Positions 44,033-53,816 are shown, counted from the stretch's first letter. The stretch is 64,000 bases of DNA from Pandoraea vervacti (GCF_000934605.2 NZ_CP010897.2:4836001-4900000), one strand, 5' to 3'. The notes: a model not told the origin generated them from the sequence alone. Translations and numbers: made by a program.

Positions 44033-44143
44033 GTCCGGGACATTTCCGAAGGGATCCCCAGGAAGATTGCACAATTTTTAGGCGACAAGGACGGGTTTTC
44101 GCCGTAAAATAGCGATCTTTTTCCCGGCTGTTCCCCAGACATC

Positions 44144-45172
44144 GTGCGTATCGGTCCACACGAACTCCGCAATAACCTGTTCGTCGCCCCCATGGCGGGT
44201 GTGACGGACCGGCCTTTCCGCCAGTTGTGCAAACGACTGGGCGCGGGCTATGCCGTCTCGGAGATGGTGGCGTCCAACGCCCAGTTGTGGAAAAGCGAGA
44301 AGACGATGCGCCGCGCCAACCACGCGGGCGAAGTCGCGCCGATCTCGGTGCAGATCGCGGGCGCAGACCCGGCGATGATGGCCGAGGCCGCCCGCTACAA
44401 CGTCGAGCGTGGCGCCCAGATCATCGACATCAACATGGGATGTCCGGCCAAGAAGGTCTGTAACGTGGCCGCAGGTTCGGCGCTATTGCAGAACGAACCG
44501 CTCGTCGCCCGTATCGTGTCCGCCGTCGTCGGCGCCGTGGGCGACGTGGTGCCGGTCACGCTGAAGATTCGCACGGGCTGGGACCGCGAGCACAAGAATG
44601 CACTCACCGTCGCGCGGATTGCCGAAGAGTGCGGCATCAGCATGCTCACGGTGCACGGCCGCACGCGTGCCGACCTCTACCATGGCGACGCGGAGTACGA
44701 AACCATCGCCGCCGTGAAGGCGGCGGCGCGCATTCCGGTCGTGGCCAACGGCGACATCACGTCCGCGCAAAAGGCCAAGCACGTGCTCGACGTCACGGGC
44801 GCCGACGCCATCATGATCGGCCGGGCCGCGCAGGGGCGGCCATGGCTGTTCCGCGACATCGAGCTCTTTCTCACGACGGGCGAGATCGCATTGCCGCCGC
44901 GCGTCGACGAAATCCAGCAAATCATGAACGAACACCTCGAGGACCATTACGAGTTCTACGGGGAGTACACCGGTGTACGTACCGCGCGCAAGCATATTGC
45001 GTGGTACTCGCGTGGCCTGCCGGGGGCAGCCACATTCCGTCAGCGGATGAATACGCTGGACACCACGCAGGAACAGTTGGCTGCGGTCAACGCGTTTTTC
45101 GAAGAGCAGAAGGTGCACTCGGACCGCCTCTGCTATGAACAAGAATCTCCGAGGGAGCTATTAGCCGCATGA
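44144..45172 (+). CDS. dusB: tRNA-dihydrouridine synthase B
   Basis: This 342-residue FMN enzyme reduces specific uridines in the tRNA D-loop (position 17 in E. coli). The N-terminus NNLFVAPMAGVTDRPFR and the block DINMGCPAKKVC contain the catalytic C106. The FMN phosphate site reads ANGDITSAQKA and MIGRAAQGRPWLF. The GTG at 44144 gives the expected N-terminus. The last bases overlap the fis start (ATGA), the ancient dusB-fis arrangement. A TAAAAT -10-like element is at 44105-44110. Confidence 0.96.
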   Translation: MRIGPHELRNNLFVAPMAGVTDRPFRQLCKRLGAGYAVSEMVASNAQLWKSEKTMRRANHAGEVAPISVQIAGADPAMMAEAARYNVERGAQIIDINMGCPAKKVCNVAAGSALLQNEPLVARIVSAVVGAVGDVVPVTLKIRTGWDREHKNALTVARIAEECGISMLTVHGRTRADLYHGDAEYETIAAVKAAARIPVVANGDITSAQKAKHVLDVTGADAIMIGRAAQGRPWLFRDIELFLTTGEIALPPRVDEIQQIMNEHLEDHYEFYGEYTGVRTARKHIAWYSRGLPGAATFRQRMNTLDTTQEQLAAVNAFFEEQKVHSDRLCYEQESPRELLAA

Positions 45173-45402
45173 GCAAAGCAAACATAGAACAATCGGTGCG
45201 CGACAGTCTGGATATGTACTTCCGGGATCTGGACGGCGCACGCCCCCATGATGTCTACGACATGGTCGTTTCCGTCGTCGAAAAGCCCCTGCTCGAGTTC
45301 GTCCTCGGCAAGGCCGACGGCAACCAGTCGCTCGCTGCGGAGTATCTGGGGATCAACCGCAACACGCTGCGCAAGAAGTTGCAGCAGCACGGCCTGCTGT
45401 AA
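45169..45402 (+). CDS. fis: Fis-family nucleoid/DNA-binding protein
   Basis: This 77-residue DNA-binding protein of the Fis family has the C-terminal helix-turn-helix ADGNQSLAAEYLGINRNTLRKKLQ, which ends near the C-terminus. The N-terminus is shorter than enteric Fis (98 aa), as is usual in beta-proteobacteria. It bends DNA and modulates growth-rate-linked promoters and recombination. It is translated from an ATGA overlap with dusB. A GC hairpin (GGCAGCCC/GGGCTGCC, 45404-45425) follows the stop without a T run. Confidence 0.95.
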   Translation: MSKANIEQSVRDSLDMYFRDLDGARPHDVYDMVVSVVEKPLLEFVLGKADGNQSLAAEYLGINRNTLRKKLQQHGLL

Positions 45403-45489
45403 AGGCAGCCCCCGCCCGGGCTGCCGGCCCGGCCGGTCTCGCCCGCGAGCGTTCACCCGCCCGTTTTTGCCGCTTCACTACCGTCCGTC

Positions 45490-47055
45490 ATGATCAAGCA
45501 AGCTCTCATCTCCGTCTCCGACAAGACCGGCATCGTCGACTTCGCCAAGTCGCTCGCCGCCCAGGGTGTGTCGATTCTCTCCACCGGCGGCACCGCCAAA
45601 CTGCTGGCCGACGCTGGCCTGAAAGTGACCGAAGTGGCCGACTACACCGGCTTCCCGGAAATGCTCGACGGGCGCGTGAAGACGCTGCACCCGAAGGTGC
45701 ACGGCGGCATCCTGGCGCGCCGCGATCTGCCCGAACACATGGCTGCGCTCGATCAGCACGGCATTCCGACGATCGACCTGCTCGTGGTGAACCTGTACCC
45801 GTTCGTGCAGACGGTGGCCAAGGACGACTGCTCGCTCGAAGACGCCATCGAGAACATCGACATCGGCGGCCCGACCATGCTGCGCTCGGCGGCCAAGAAC
45901 CATCGTGACGTCACCGTGATCGTCGACCCGGCCGACTACGGCGTGGTGCTCGACGAAATGAAGGCGAACGGCAACACCGTCGGCTACGCGACGAACTTCC
46001 GTCTGGCGACCAAGGTGTTCGCGCACACCGCGCAATACGACGGCGCGATCACCAATTACCTGACAAGCCTGGGCGAGTCGCTGCGTCACAGCGAGCGCTC
46101 GGCCTACCCGGCAACGCTGAACCTCGCCTATACCAAGGTGCAGGACATGCGTTACGGCGAGAATCCGCATCAGAGCGCCGCGTTCTACCGCGACATCACC
46201 ACACCCGAAGGCGCCCTGGCGAACTATCGTCAGTTGCAGGGCAAGGAACTGTCGTACAACAACATTGCCGATGCCGACGCCGCCTGGGAATGCGTGAAGA
46301 CGTTCGAAGCGCCGGCCTGCGTGATCATCAAGCACGCGAACCCGTGCGGCGTGGCCGTGGCAGCATCGCCCGCCGAAGCGTACGCCAAGGCATTCCAGAC
46401 GGATCCGACCTCGGCGTTCGGCGGCATCATCGCCTTTAACCGCGAAGTCGACGAAGCCGCAGCGCAAGCCGTGGCGAAGCAGTTCGTGGAAGTGCTGCTC
46501 GCGCCGTCATTCAGCGAAGCCGCGAAGCAGGTCTTCGCCGCCAAGCAGAACGTGCGTCTGCTGGAAGTGCCGCTGGGCAATGGCGTGAACCAGTACGACT
46601 TCAAGCGCGTTGGCGGCGGCCTGCTCGTGCAGTCGCCGGATGCGAAGAACGTGGCGCCGCACGAACTGCGTGTGGTCACGAAGCGTCACCCGACGCCGAA
46701 GGAAATGGAAGACCTGCTGTTCGCATGGCGTGTGGCGAAGTACGTCAAGTCGAACGCCATCGTGTTCTGCGCCGGCGGCATGACGCTGGGCGTGGGCGCA
46801 GGCCAGATGAGCCGCGTCGACTCGGCCCGTATCGCAAGCATCAAGGCGCAAAACGCCGGTCTGTCGCTCAACGGCTCGGCCGTGGCCTCCGACGCCTTCT
46901 TCCCGTTCCGTGACGGCCTCGATGTGGTGGTCGATGCCGGCGCGACGTGCGTGATTCACCCGGGCGGTTCGATGCGCGACGACGAAGTCATCGCCGCGGC
47001 CGACGAGCGCAATGTCGCCATGCTGATGACGGGCACGCGTCACTTCCGCCACTAA
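45490..47055 (+). CDS. purH: Bifunctional AICAR formyltransferase/IMP cyclohydrolase
   Basis: This 521-residue enzyme carries out the last two steps of IMP synthesis. The N-terminal MGS-like cyclohydrolase domain shows SVSDKTGIVDFAKSLAAQGVSILSTGGTAKLL, and the C-terminal AICAR transformylase domain contains MRYGENPHQSAAFYRD and KHANPCGVA. The length matches the family. The ATG at 45490 lies 87 bp after fis. A strong terminator follows. Confidence 0.98.
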   Translation: MIKQALISVSDKTGIVDFAKSLAAQGVSILSTGGTAKLLADAGLKVTEVADYTGFPEMLDGRVKTLHPKVHGGILARRDLPEHMAALDQHGIPTIDLLVVNLYPFVQTVAKDDCSLEDAIENIDIGGPTMLRSAAKNHRDVTVIVDPADYGVVLDEMKANGNTVGYATNFRLATKVFAHTAQYDGAITNYLTSLGESLRHSERSAYPATLNLAYTKVQDMRYGENPHQSAAFYRDITTPEGALANYRQLQGKELSYNNIADADAAWECVKTFEAPACVIIKHANPCGVAVAASPAEAYAKAFQTDPTSAFGGIIAFNREVDEAAAQAVAKQFVEVLLAPSFSEAAKQVFAAKQNVRLLEVPLGNGVNQYDFKRVGGGLLVQSPDAKNVAPHELRVVTKRHPTPKEMEDLLFAWRVAKYVKSNAIVFCAGGMTLGVGAGQMSRVDSARIASIKAQNAGLSLNGSAVASDAFFPFRDGLDVVVDAGATCVIHPGGSMRDDEVIAAADERNVAMLMTGTRHFRH

Positions 47056-47131
47056 GCGACCACCACGCCCTGCCGGACTTCCCCGCGCTGGCCCTCATCC
47101 GGCCATGCGCGCAGACGGAAGACCGAAACGC

Positions 47132-47160
47132 AAAAAGGACATCCTCGGATGTCCTTTTTG
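47132..47160. terminator. Bidirectional intrinsic terminator between purH and the porin gene
   Basis: AAAAAGGACATCC (47132-47144) and GGATGTCCTTTTT (47147-47159) form a perfect 13-bp stem with A and T tracts at the two ends, so it can stop transcription from either side (purH on plus, porin on minus). Confidence 0.85.
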
Positions 47161-47201
47161 TGTGGCGCGCGACGCATGTGATGACAACCCGCATCGGGCT
47201 T

Positions 47202-47230
47202 GCGCCCGGCGCCGAACCGGCACCGGGCGC
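47202..47230. repeat. GC-rich inverted repeat downstream of the porin gene
   Basis: GCGCCCGG (47202-47209) and CCGGGCGC (47223-47230) enclose a nested GCCG-AAC-CGGC, giving a near-perfect hairpin broken by one C/A mismatch. There is no T run, so its role as a terminator or mRNA 3' end is unclear. Confidence 0.45.
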
Positions 47231-47322
47231 GTCCGACACTTCCGGCGACGCTGCCCCCCCGGGTCGACGTCGCACGACGAAGCGGTGACGGTTCCGCCTC
47301 TGAAGCCTTGCGTGAGTTGCGC

Positions 47323-48393
47323 TCAGAAGTAGTGCGCGAGACCCACGGCCACGCCCACCTGATTGCTGCCCGGCACGATAGTCATGCCGTAGCCGGTCAC
47401 GCCGAGGTTCGAGCCGTTCTGGTTGCGCGAGAAGCCGACTTCCGCAAACAGCTGCGTGCGCTTGGAGAGCAAATACGCCGCGTTGGCCGCCAGCAGGTAG
47501 GGATGCTGGTTCGCCGAGGTGATGTTGTTGTAGTAGATCGCGCCCGAGAGAATCACTTCGGTCACCGGCCGGTATTGCAGGCCCGCGAAGTACAACTCGT
47601 TGCGCCCGGCCACGCCCGGCACTTTGCTCAGGTACCACTGATAGCCGATGTAAGGCTTCCAGTTGCCGATGGCATAACTCGCACCCGCTGCCACGCGCTG
47701 CGTCGTGGCGCCCTGCGTCGCGACGGACGTACCCTGTTGCTGATCGTAAGCCACCGAAACATTGAGCGGTCCGTTGGCGTAACCCAGCGACACGCCATAC
47801 TCCTTGCCGACGCGCCATTCGCCCGGCACCTGTCCGCCATTGGCAATGCTCGCGTCATAACCCGTCGAGAACAGCCCGGCGATCTTCACGCCACTGAAGT
47901 TGCCCGCGTACTTGATCGAGTTGTCCGCCTTGCCGACGAACTGCGGATCGAGCGCCGGGAGCGCGTAGCTGTAGTAGCTCATCGGATCCAGTTCGAGAAA
48001 GGCGTCGTAGATCAGATTCTTCTGACGGCCAAGCGTCAACGCGCCCCATTCGTTCTGCAAACCGACGTAGGCCTGACGGCCGAACATCCGTCCGCCTTGC
48101 TGCAACTGCCCCGTGTTGAGGTTGATACCCGCTTCGAGTTGCATGATGGCCTTGAGACCACCGCCGAGGTCTTCGGAACCCTTGAAGCCGAAGCGATTCG
48201 GTGCCTGCGAGCCGTTACTGGCGCGCAGCAACGACGACTTGCTTCCGTTGGCGTTGACACCCGCGTTGCTCAGGTACTCCACGCTGTTATCCAGAATCCC
48301 GTAGATCTGCAACCCGTCAGCCTTGGCGCCACCCGCTGCGAACGCCAACGCCAACGCCATCGCCATCCAGATCTTGCGCTTGCTGTGTTTCAT
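47323..48393 (-). CDS. Gram-negative porin (OmpC-like, Burkholderiales type)
   Basis: This 356-residue outer-membrane porin would form trimeric barrels. A signal peptide (residues 1-25, core WMAMALALAFAAGGAKA) is followed by the typical first strand LQIYGILDNSVEYL and by FGFKGSEDLGGGLKAIMQLEAG. It ends in Phe (GLAHYF), the Bam recognition residue. Pore selectivity is not predictable. The ATG at 48393 follows AAGGGAAT. The gene stands alone between purH and the molybdoenzyme cluster. Confidence 0.95.
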   Translation of the reverse strand: MKHSKRKIWMAMALALAFAAGGAKADGLQIYGILDNSVEYLSNAGVNANGSKSSLLRASNGSQAPNRFGFKGSEDLGGGLKAIMQLEAGINLNTGQLQQGGRMFGRQAYVGLQNEWGALTLGRQKNLIYDAFLELDPMSYYSYALPALDPQFVGKADNSIKYAGNFSGVKIAGLFSTGYDASIANGGQVPGEWRVGKEYGVSLGYANGPLNVSVAYDQQQGTSVATQGATTQRVAAGASYAIGNWKPYIGYQWYLSKVPGVAGRNELYFAGLQYRPVTEVILSGAIYYNNITSANQHPYLLAANAAYLLSKRTQLFAEVGFSRNQNGSNLGVTGYGMTIVPGSNQVGVAVGLAHYF

Positions 48394-48513
48394 GACATTC
48401 CCTTGTTTATATTGGACTACGAATTACACCGCCGTCATGCACTGCGAGACGGCCGCGCCTTACGCCTCATGCGGGCGCTTCGGCACGCGGCCGCTGGGGG
48501 GAGCGTTACGATC

Positions 48514-49539
48514 TCAGGCCGCGCATATCCGTGGCGAGGGATCGGCGCGACGCGCCGACTGGCTACCCGACGAAAGGTCGACAGAGAGGTCGACGCCGTT
48601 TCTCAATGCCGTCATCTCGGCGAGGATGGCCAGCGCGATCTCCGGCGGCGTGCGCGCACCGAGCGGCAAACCGACGGGGCCATGCAGGCGGTCGATTTGC
48701 GCGGCGCTCAGATCGAACATCGCCAGCCGTTCGCGGCGCGACGCCTGATTGCGCCGCGAACCGATCGCGCCGACATAGAACGCATCGGACTTGAGCGCTT
48801 CGAGCAACGCCATGTCGTCGAGCTTGGGATCGTGCGTGAGCGCGACGATGGCTGTATTGCCGTCCGGACGCAGGCGCACGATCAGGTCGTCGGGCATCTC
48901 TGTCGAGCGTGTGACGTGCGGTGTCTGCGTCGGCTCGATCGCCATGTCGTGGATATCGCGCGGATCGCAGATCACGATCTGATAGCCGAGCGGCACGGCC
49001 ATGCTCACAAGGTGACGGGTCAGTTGTCCGTCGCCGATCACGATGATTCGCCAGCGCGGGCCGAACGGCACGCTCAGGCGCGCAGGCGTGTACGCGAACG
49101 CCACCGGTTGCGAGGCCGTTCGCACACGCGCCTGCCCGGTGCGCAAGTCGAGCTCGCGCACCCCGAGATGTCCGGCGGCAATGGCTTTGCGCATGGCGTC
49201 GAGTTCGCTGCGCGGTGTCACGTGCTCGATGACGAGTTCGAGCGTTCCGCCGCAGGGCAGGCCGAATCTGTGGGCTTCGTCGGCGCTCATGCCATACGTC
49301 TGCACATGCGGACGCAAGCCCGGGCGAAAGCCGGCGGCGACCTTGGCGAGCAAGTCGTCCTCGATGCATCCGCCCGACACCGAGCCAGCCACCCGGCCAC
49401 GCGTGGTCAGCGCCATCAGGGCGCCGACCGGGCGCGGCGCCGAACCCCAGGTGCGGGCAACACTCGCGAGCAGGACATCGTCGCCCTGCGACTGCCAGCG
49501 TGCGACGGCGTCCAGCACCTCGGCGTCGAGCCCGTCCAT
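48514..49539 (-). CDS. XdhC-family molybdenum cofactor insertion/maturation protein
   Basis: This 341-residue XdhC/CoxI-type protein helps to load sulphurated Mo cofactor into molybdenum hydroxylases. The N-terminal part has VARTWGSAPRPVGALM, SVSGGCIEDDL and GLPCGGTLELVIE, and the C-terminal Rossmann-like part has IIVIGDGQLTRHLVSMAV and FYVGAIGSRRNQASRRERL. Its start overlaps the stop of the Mo subunit gene (TAATG), so it is co-translated with its client. Confidence 0.92.
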   Translation of the reverse strand: MDGLDAEVLDAVARWQSQGDDVLLASVARTWGSAPRPVGALMALTTRGRVAGSVSGGCIEDDLLAKVAAGFRPGLRPHVQTYGMSADEAHRFGLPCGGTLELVIEHVTPRSELDAMRKAIAAGHLGVRELDLRTGQARVRTASQPVAFAYTPARLSVPFGPRWRIIVIGDGQLTRHLVSMAVPLGYQIVICDPRDIHDMAIEPTQTPHVTRSTEMPDDLIVRLRPDGNTAIVALTHDPKLDDMALLEALKSDAFYVGAIGSRRNQASRRERLAMFDLSAAQIDRLHGPVGLPLGARTPPEIALAILAEMTALRNGVDLSVDLSSGSQSARRADPSPRICAA

Positions 49540-51851
49540 TACACGTGGCCCTTTCCAGAGGACGAGGGCGAGGACGCCGCCGTCGCCAGCGCACGCGCCT
49601 CGGTCACCGTCTGCGGCAACGGCATGGTGCGCGCCCGCACGCCCGTGGCGCGACGAATCGCCTGCGCCACGGCCGGCGCCATCGGCGGCAGCGAGACTTC
49701 CCCGCAGCCCTGCGGCGGACGGTCGCTGGGCAGGATCACCGTTTCGACTTTCGGCATCTCCGCGAGATACAGCAGCGGATAATCGCCAAAGTTGCTTTGC
49801 TCGACGCTTCCGTTGGCGAACGTGATCTGACTCTTGAAGGTGTTGGTCAGCGCGAAGCCAATGCCGCCTTCGATGTTCGCCCGGATGAGGTTCGGGTTGA
49901 TCGCACGGCCGCAATCCACGCCGCACACCACGCGTTCGATCTTGAAGCGATCGTTCACGACACGCATCTCCACCGCGAGCGCAACATACGTCGAGAAAGC
50001 CGCGCCGCGCCCCGTGTAGGTGCAATAGCCGAAGCCGCGATGCACACCGGGTTTCGCCTTCGCCTGCCATCCTGCCGAGCTCACCGTGGTGTCGATCACA
50101 CGTATGGCAAGCGGGTCGTGCCGGAGCAGTCGCCTGCGATAGTCGATGGGATCGACGCCCGCCGCTTCCGCCATCTCGTCGATGAAACTCTCGAGAAAGA
50201 ACACGCTGGAGGTCGACCCGACTGAGCGCATGAAGCTCACGGGAATGTTCGGCTGCGGCACGTCGATGCCTTCGACGAGCAGGTTCGGCACCGCATAGAC
50301 CAGGTCGTAGAGACCATCGAGCATGGTCTCGTCGTAACCGGCCTTCTCGTAGTGGTCCTTCTTGATGACGTTGTACATCGACTGCCCGGCCACGCGCATA
50401 TGCATGGCCCTGGGCAATCCGTCGTTGCCGAGCACCGCCTGGAAGCGACCCGACGCGCACGGGCGATAAAAGCCGTGACGAATGTCGTCTTCTCGCGAGC
50501 GAATCACCTTGACGGGACGTCCCACGGCAGCCGACGCCACGGCCGCATGAATAACGAAGTCCGGCACATACTTGCGCCCGAAGCTGCCGCCGAGGAACGT
50601 GGTGTGCACGATGACCTTCTCCGGCGGCAATTTGAAAAAGCCCCCGAGCGCCCAGCGTACCTTGTCCTGCCCCTGAATCGGCCCCCAGACTTCGATCTCG
50701 CCCTTGTCCTTTCGCACATGCACGGTGGCGTTCACGGGCTCCATCGTCGCGTGGACGATGTAGGGCGAGTGGTATTCCCCGGTGACGACCTTGCCGCCCG
50801 CTGCGATCAATCCCTTCGCGTCGCCGATGTGGGTGGCGACGCCGCCCTTTGCGTGCAGCAACGCCTCGCGACGTTGCGAGAGAATCGTCGCGCTGTCGGC
50901 GGCAGGCCCGGCCTTCCATTCCACGTCGAGTGCGTCGCAGGCCTTCTTCGCGCGCCAGTAGTCTTCGGCCACGACGATCACGGCGTCCTTGGCGAGCACC
51001 ACGTCGTGCACGCCTTTGCGTGCCTTGATCTCGTCGCGATTGCGCACGGACAGCGGCGTACCGCCGGAGGTCGGCGCCATTCGGACCGCGCCGACGAGCA
51101 TGTCCGGCACTTTCACGTCGACGCCGAAGATCGCCGAGCCATCCACTTTCGACGGCGTATCGAGGCGCGCGACCGATTTGCCGATCAACGCATGTGCCGC
51201 CTCGTTCTTGAGACGGGGATGCGGGTTAAGCGGCCAATTCGCCGCTTCAGCGACGAGCTCGCCGTATCCGAACGAACGACCCGATTGCGGATGCATGACG
51301 CGGCCATCGCGCGTGACGCAATTGGTCGTGCGAACGCCGAAGCGGCGGGCAGCGACGCTCACGAGCGCTTCGCGCGCCTGTGCCCCGGCAATGCGCAGGC
51401 GCTCGTAGAACAACGTGGCGGACATCGACGCGCCGACGAACTGCTGCAACGCTTCGTTCGCCGCAGCGGTCCGGTACGCGTCGCGCCCCGTCACAAATTC
51501 CACGCGCACGCGCCGCCAGTCGGCGTCGAGTTCGTCGGCCAGTACCTGCGGCAAGCCGGTGTACACGCCCTGGCCCACTTCACACTGCGAGAGGCCGAGA
51601 ACGGTCGTGCCGTCGGGATCGATGCGAATCCAGTCGTTGATTTCGACAAGGTTGTCCCCGGCGGCATGTGCCTCGGGACTGGCCAGCCACGATGCCGAGA
51701 GCGGAATCATGAGACTGCCTGCGGCCAGCGACATGCCTTTGAGCCACTGGCGGCGTGAGTGCGAGGTCGGTGAGTCCATGGGGCTGGTGGTTGTGGCGAG
51801 CGCGGTGGGCGTCGTGGCGGGCGTCGTCGTGTCAGCGTTTTGCCGCGTCAT
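49539..51851 (-). CDS. Molybdenum hydroxylase large subunit (IorB-type, Tat-exported)
   Basis: This 770-residue Mo-binding subunit belongs to the xanthine dehydrogenase/isoquinoline 1-oxidoreductase beta family. A twin-arginine signal (SRRQWLKGMSLAAG, near residues 32-45, cleavage near AHA) marks export to the periplasm. The Mo-site parts are GGSFGRKYVPDF and GCGEVSLPPMAPAVAQA, where the Glu is the conserved catalytic base. It pairs with the 2Fe-2S subunit encoded just upstream, whose stop it overlaps by 20 bp. The substrate is unknown, probably an N-heterocycle or aldehyde. The ATG at 51779 is an alternative start. Confidence 0.92.
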   Translation of the reverse strand: MTRQNADTTTPATTPTALATTTSPMDSPTSHSRRQWLKGMSLAAGSLMIPLSASWLASPEAHAAGDNLVEINDWIRIDPDGTTVLGLSQCEVGQGVYTGLPQVLADELDADWRRVRVEFVTGRDAYRTAAANEALQQFVGASMSATLFYERLRIAGAQAREALVSVAARRFGVRTTNCVTRDGRVMHPQSGRSFGYGELVAEAANWPLNPHPRLKNEAAHALIGKSVARLDTPSKVDGSAIFGVDVKVPDMLVGAVRMAPTSGGTPLSVRNRDEIKARKGVHDVVLAKDAVIVVAEDYWRAKKACDALDVEWKAGPAADSATILSQRREALLHAKGGVATHIGDAKGLIAAGGKVVTGEYHSPYIVHATMEPVNATVHVRKDKGEIEVWGPIQGQDKVRWALGGFFKLPPEKVIVHTTFLGGSFGRKYVPDFVIHAAVASAAVGRPVKVIRSREDDIRHGFYRPCASGRFQAVLGNDGLPRAMHMRVAGQSMYNVIKKDHYEKAGYDETMLDGLYDLVYAVPNLLVEGIDVPQPNIPVSFMRSVGSTSSVFFLESFIDEMAEAAGVDPIDYRRRLLRHDPLAIRVIDTTVSSAGWQAKAKPGVHRGFGYCTYTGRGAAFSTYVALAVEMRVVNDRFKIERVVCGVDCGRAINPNLIRANIEGGIGFALTNTFKSQITFANGSVEQSNFGDYPLLYLAEMPKVETVILPSDRPPQGCGEVSLPPMAPAVAQAIRRATGVRARTMPLPQTVTEARALATAASSPSSSGKGHV

Positions 51852-52275
51852 GGATCGCCTCCCGGATACGGTGATAAGTAGCGCAGCGGCAGAGATTGGT
51901 CATCGCCTCGTCGATTTGCGCGTCGGTCGGATGCGGATGCTTGTCGAGCAGTGCGGCGGCAGCCATGACCATGCCGGACTGGCAGTAGCCGCATTGCGGC
52001 ACGTCCTTGGCGATCCATGCCTGTTGAATCGGATGCGAGCGCGCGCTCGAGAGCGCTTCGATGGTCGTGATGCGTTTGCCGGCCACCGCCGAGACGGGCA
52101 TCACGCACGTGCGTGTGGCCACGCCGTCGATATGCACCGTGCAAGCGCCGCACGCGCCGATGCCGCAACCGTATTTGGTGCCGGTCAGGCCCGCGGCATC
52201 GCGAATGACCCAGAGCAAAGGCGTGTCGTCTTCGCCATCGAAGACGAAGGGCCGCCCGTTGAGTTGGAATTCCAT
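51832..52275 (-). CDS. Molybdenum hydroxylase 2Fe-2S subunit (IorA-type)
   Basis: This 147-residue small subunit carries two [2Fe-2S] clusters. The plant-type cluster uses the Cys of KYGCGIGACGACTVHIDG and the later TRTC; the second uses QCGYCQSGMV and NLCRCATYHRIREA. No signal peptide is seen, so it probably rides on the Tat signal of the large subunit. The ATG at 52275 follows GGGAG. No FAD subunit is encoded here, as in isoquinoline-type enzymes that pass electrons to a cytochrome. Confidence 0.95.
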   Translation of the reverse strand: MEFQLNGRPFVFDGEDDTPLLWVIRDAAGLTGTKYGCGIGACGACTVHIDGVATRTCVMPVSAVAGKRITTIEALSSARSHPIQQAWIAKDVPQCGYCQSGMVMAAAALLDKHPHPTDAQIDEAMTNLCRCATYHRIREAIHDAAKR

Positions 52276-52530
52276 TGACTCTCCCGTTGTGTCTGCGCGC
52301 TGCCGCGGTGCGCCTCCAGGGGCACCGGCAGACGGCGAGTGAATTCTCACAACGAGGAAATTGCCGGACAACGGCCGCGCGGCCCGAAAAGGATGCCATT
52401 CGTCCAGAGACGGGAAAACCCTCACGGGTGACGGTTGTCGCGGGTGCGGTGGGTGTCGCGGGGGTCGCGACTGTGGTGGCGGTGGCCGCTTTGCCGCTTT
52501 GGTGAACGTAAGGCGTATGTGCGGCCCGAC

Positions 52531-53472
52531 TCAGCCGCCGAGTTCGCAGCTTCGCAGGTATTCGCGAGGTGGCAGGCCGTAGCAGCGACGAAACGCGCGG
52601 GTGAAGGCCTTTTCGGACGCATAGCCGACGGCATCCGCCACGTCGCCGATGCGTGCGCCCGCCCCCGCGAGACGCTCGGCCGCCAGATACATGCGATGCG
52701 TGGTGAGGTACGTCATCGGCGACTCGCCGACGAGTTCGCGAAAACGCAGACAGAACTTCGAGCGGGACATGCCTGCGATCACGGCGAGTTGCTCCACGGT
52801 CCACGGCCGCTGCGGTGCTTCGTGCATGGACGCGATGGCGCGCCCCAGCTGCGGATCGGTCATGCCGCGCAACCAATGCGTGCTGGCGCCACCGTGCTTG
52901 CTCAGATAGGCGCGCAGAATCTGCACGAACAACACGTCGGCCAGACGTGCGACGGCGACACGCCATCCCGCCCCCCTCTGCATCGATTCCTCGATGAACC
53001 CCGCAATGGTAGTGGTGAGCAAGGCAGGGACGGCGGGATCGCCGGCACGAATGTGAATGAGCGGCGGCAGCGACGCGAGCAGCGGATTACGAACGCGGTC
53101 ACGGAACATCACGACACCGGTGTACAGATCGCTTACCGGACCGTCGCCCCCGGCGCGAAACGCCAGCGGCGTGTCGAGGCGAGGCTCGATGCCCTGCGCC
53201 GACATCATCGCTTCGAAGACGATCGGCACCTCGTCCAGCGATGAGCACATCACGTGCTCGTGCCCATGCGGGAGCAGCACGCAATCTCCCGGCTCGACAC
53301 GCACCGGCGCCATGCCCGCCACGACGAGATAGAACGGTTCGCCCATTGCCGTGCGAAACGGCGCACCGTCGAGCGCCGGTTTGCGTAACGACCAGGGGGC
53401 GCCGAACGTGAAGCGGCCCGTGACGACGGCATCCGCGCGCAAATCGCTCAGCACGTCGCTCAGCGGGTCCAT
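52531..53472 (-). CDS. AraC-family transcriptional regulator with cupin domain
   Basis: This 313-residue regulator has an N-terminal cupin-type sensor region (about residues 20-170; VEPGDCVLLPHGHEHVM) and a C-terminal AraC DNA-binding domain with two HTH parts (WTVEQLAVIAGMSRSKFCLRF and GDVADAVGYASEKAFTRAFRR). The ATG at 53472 follows AAGGCGGG. It lies 255 bp upstream of the molybdoenzyme genes on the same strand, so it may control them. The inducer is unknown. Confidence 0.92.
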   Translation of the reverse strand: MDPLSDVLSDLRADAVVTGRFTFGAPWSLRKPALDGAPFRTAMGEPFYLVVAGMAPVRVEPGDCVLLPHGHEHVMCSSLDEVPIVFEAMMSAQGIEPRLDTPLAFRAGGDGPVSDLYTGVVMFRDRVRNPLLASLPPLIHIRAGDPAVPALLTTTIAGFIEESMQRGAGWRVAVARLADVLFVQILRAYLSKHGGASTHWLRGMTDPQLGRAIASMHEAPQRPWTVEQLAVIAGMSRSKFCLRFRELVGESPMTYLTTHRMYLAAERLAGAGARIGDVADAVGYASEKAFTRAFRRCYGLPPREYLRSCELGG

Positions 53473-53816
53473 CGCGTCCCGCCTTGCGCTCCACTTTGCG
53501 CCCCACAGCCGCACTTTTGTTTCATGGGTGGAACCTTGATTTACTTATGGATAACCGAAGTATGCCGTTTTGCTGACCGGAAAAGTATTGGGATTGTCCT
53601 GAGGGCGCGACAGGAAGGTTGGCGGGGTCGCCGGGACACACGCGTGTGAGCGCTGCGGCGGAAGCGGGCGCGGAATCCTGCGCGCGATGGCGCGCCGCGT
53701 GGGCGGGATGCTGAAGTGCGAGCCTGTGTCCGGCGGGGCAGGACACAGGTGCGATGTGGCGCTTGCGGATCAGTGACGTTGGCGACGCCAGTGGCGTCAG
53801 TGGCGTCGGAGCGACT
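53473..53816. other. Intergenic region between hutD-like and AraC-type genes
   Basis: No gene is supported in this 344-bp gap. It should hold the AraC-type regulator promoter. Near 53780-53825 the short unit AGTGGCG is repeated (AGTGGCGTC twice in tandem, then once more), which may be chance in GC-rich DNA. Confidence 0.5.

Noticed and set aside
47200..49782. 860-codon open frame on the plus strand across the porin and xdhC genes
   Set aside because: It crosses two well-supported genes and an intergenic terminator region, and its translation shows no domain pattern. It is a GC-driven shadow.
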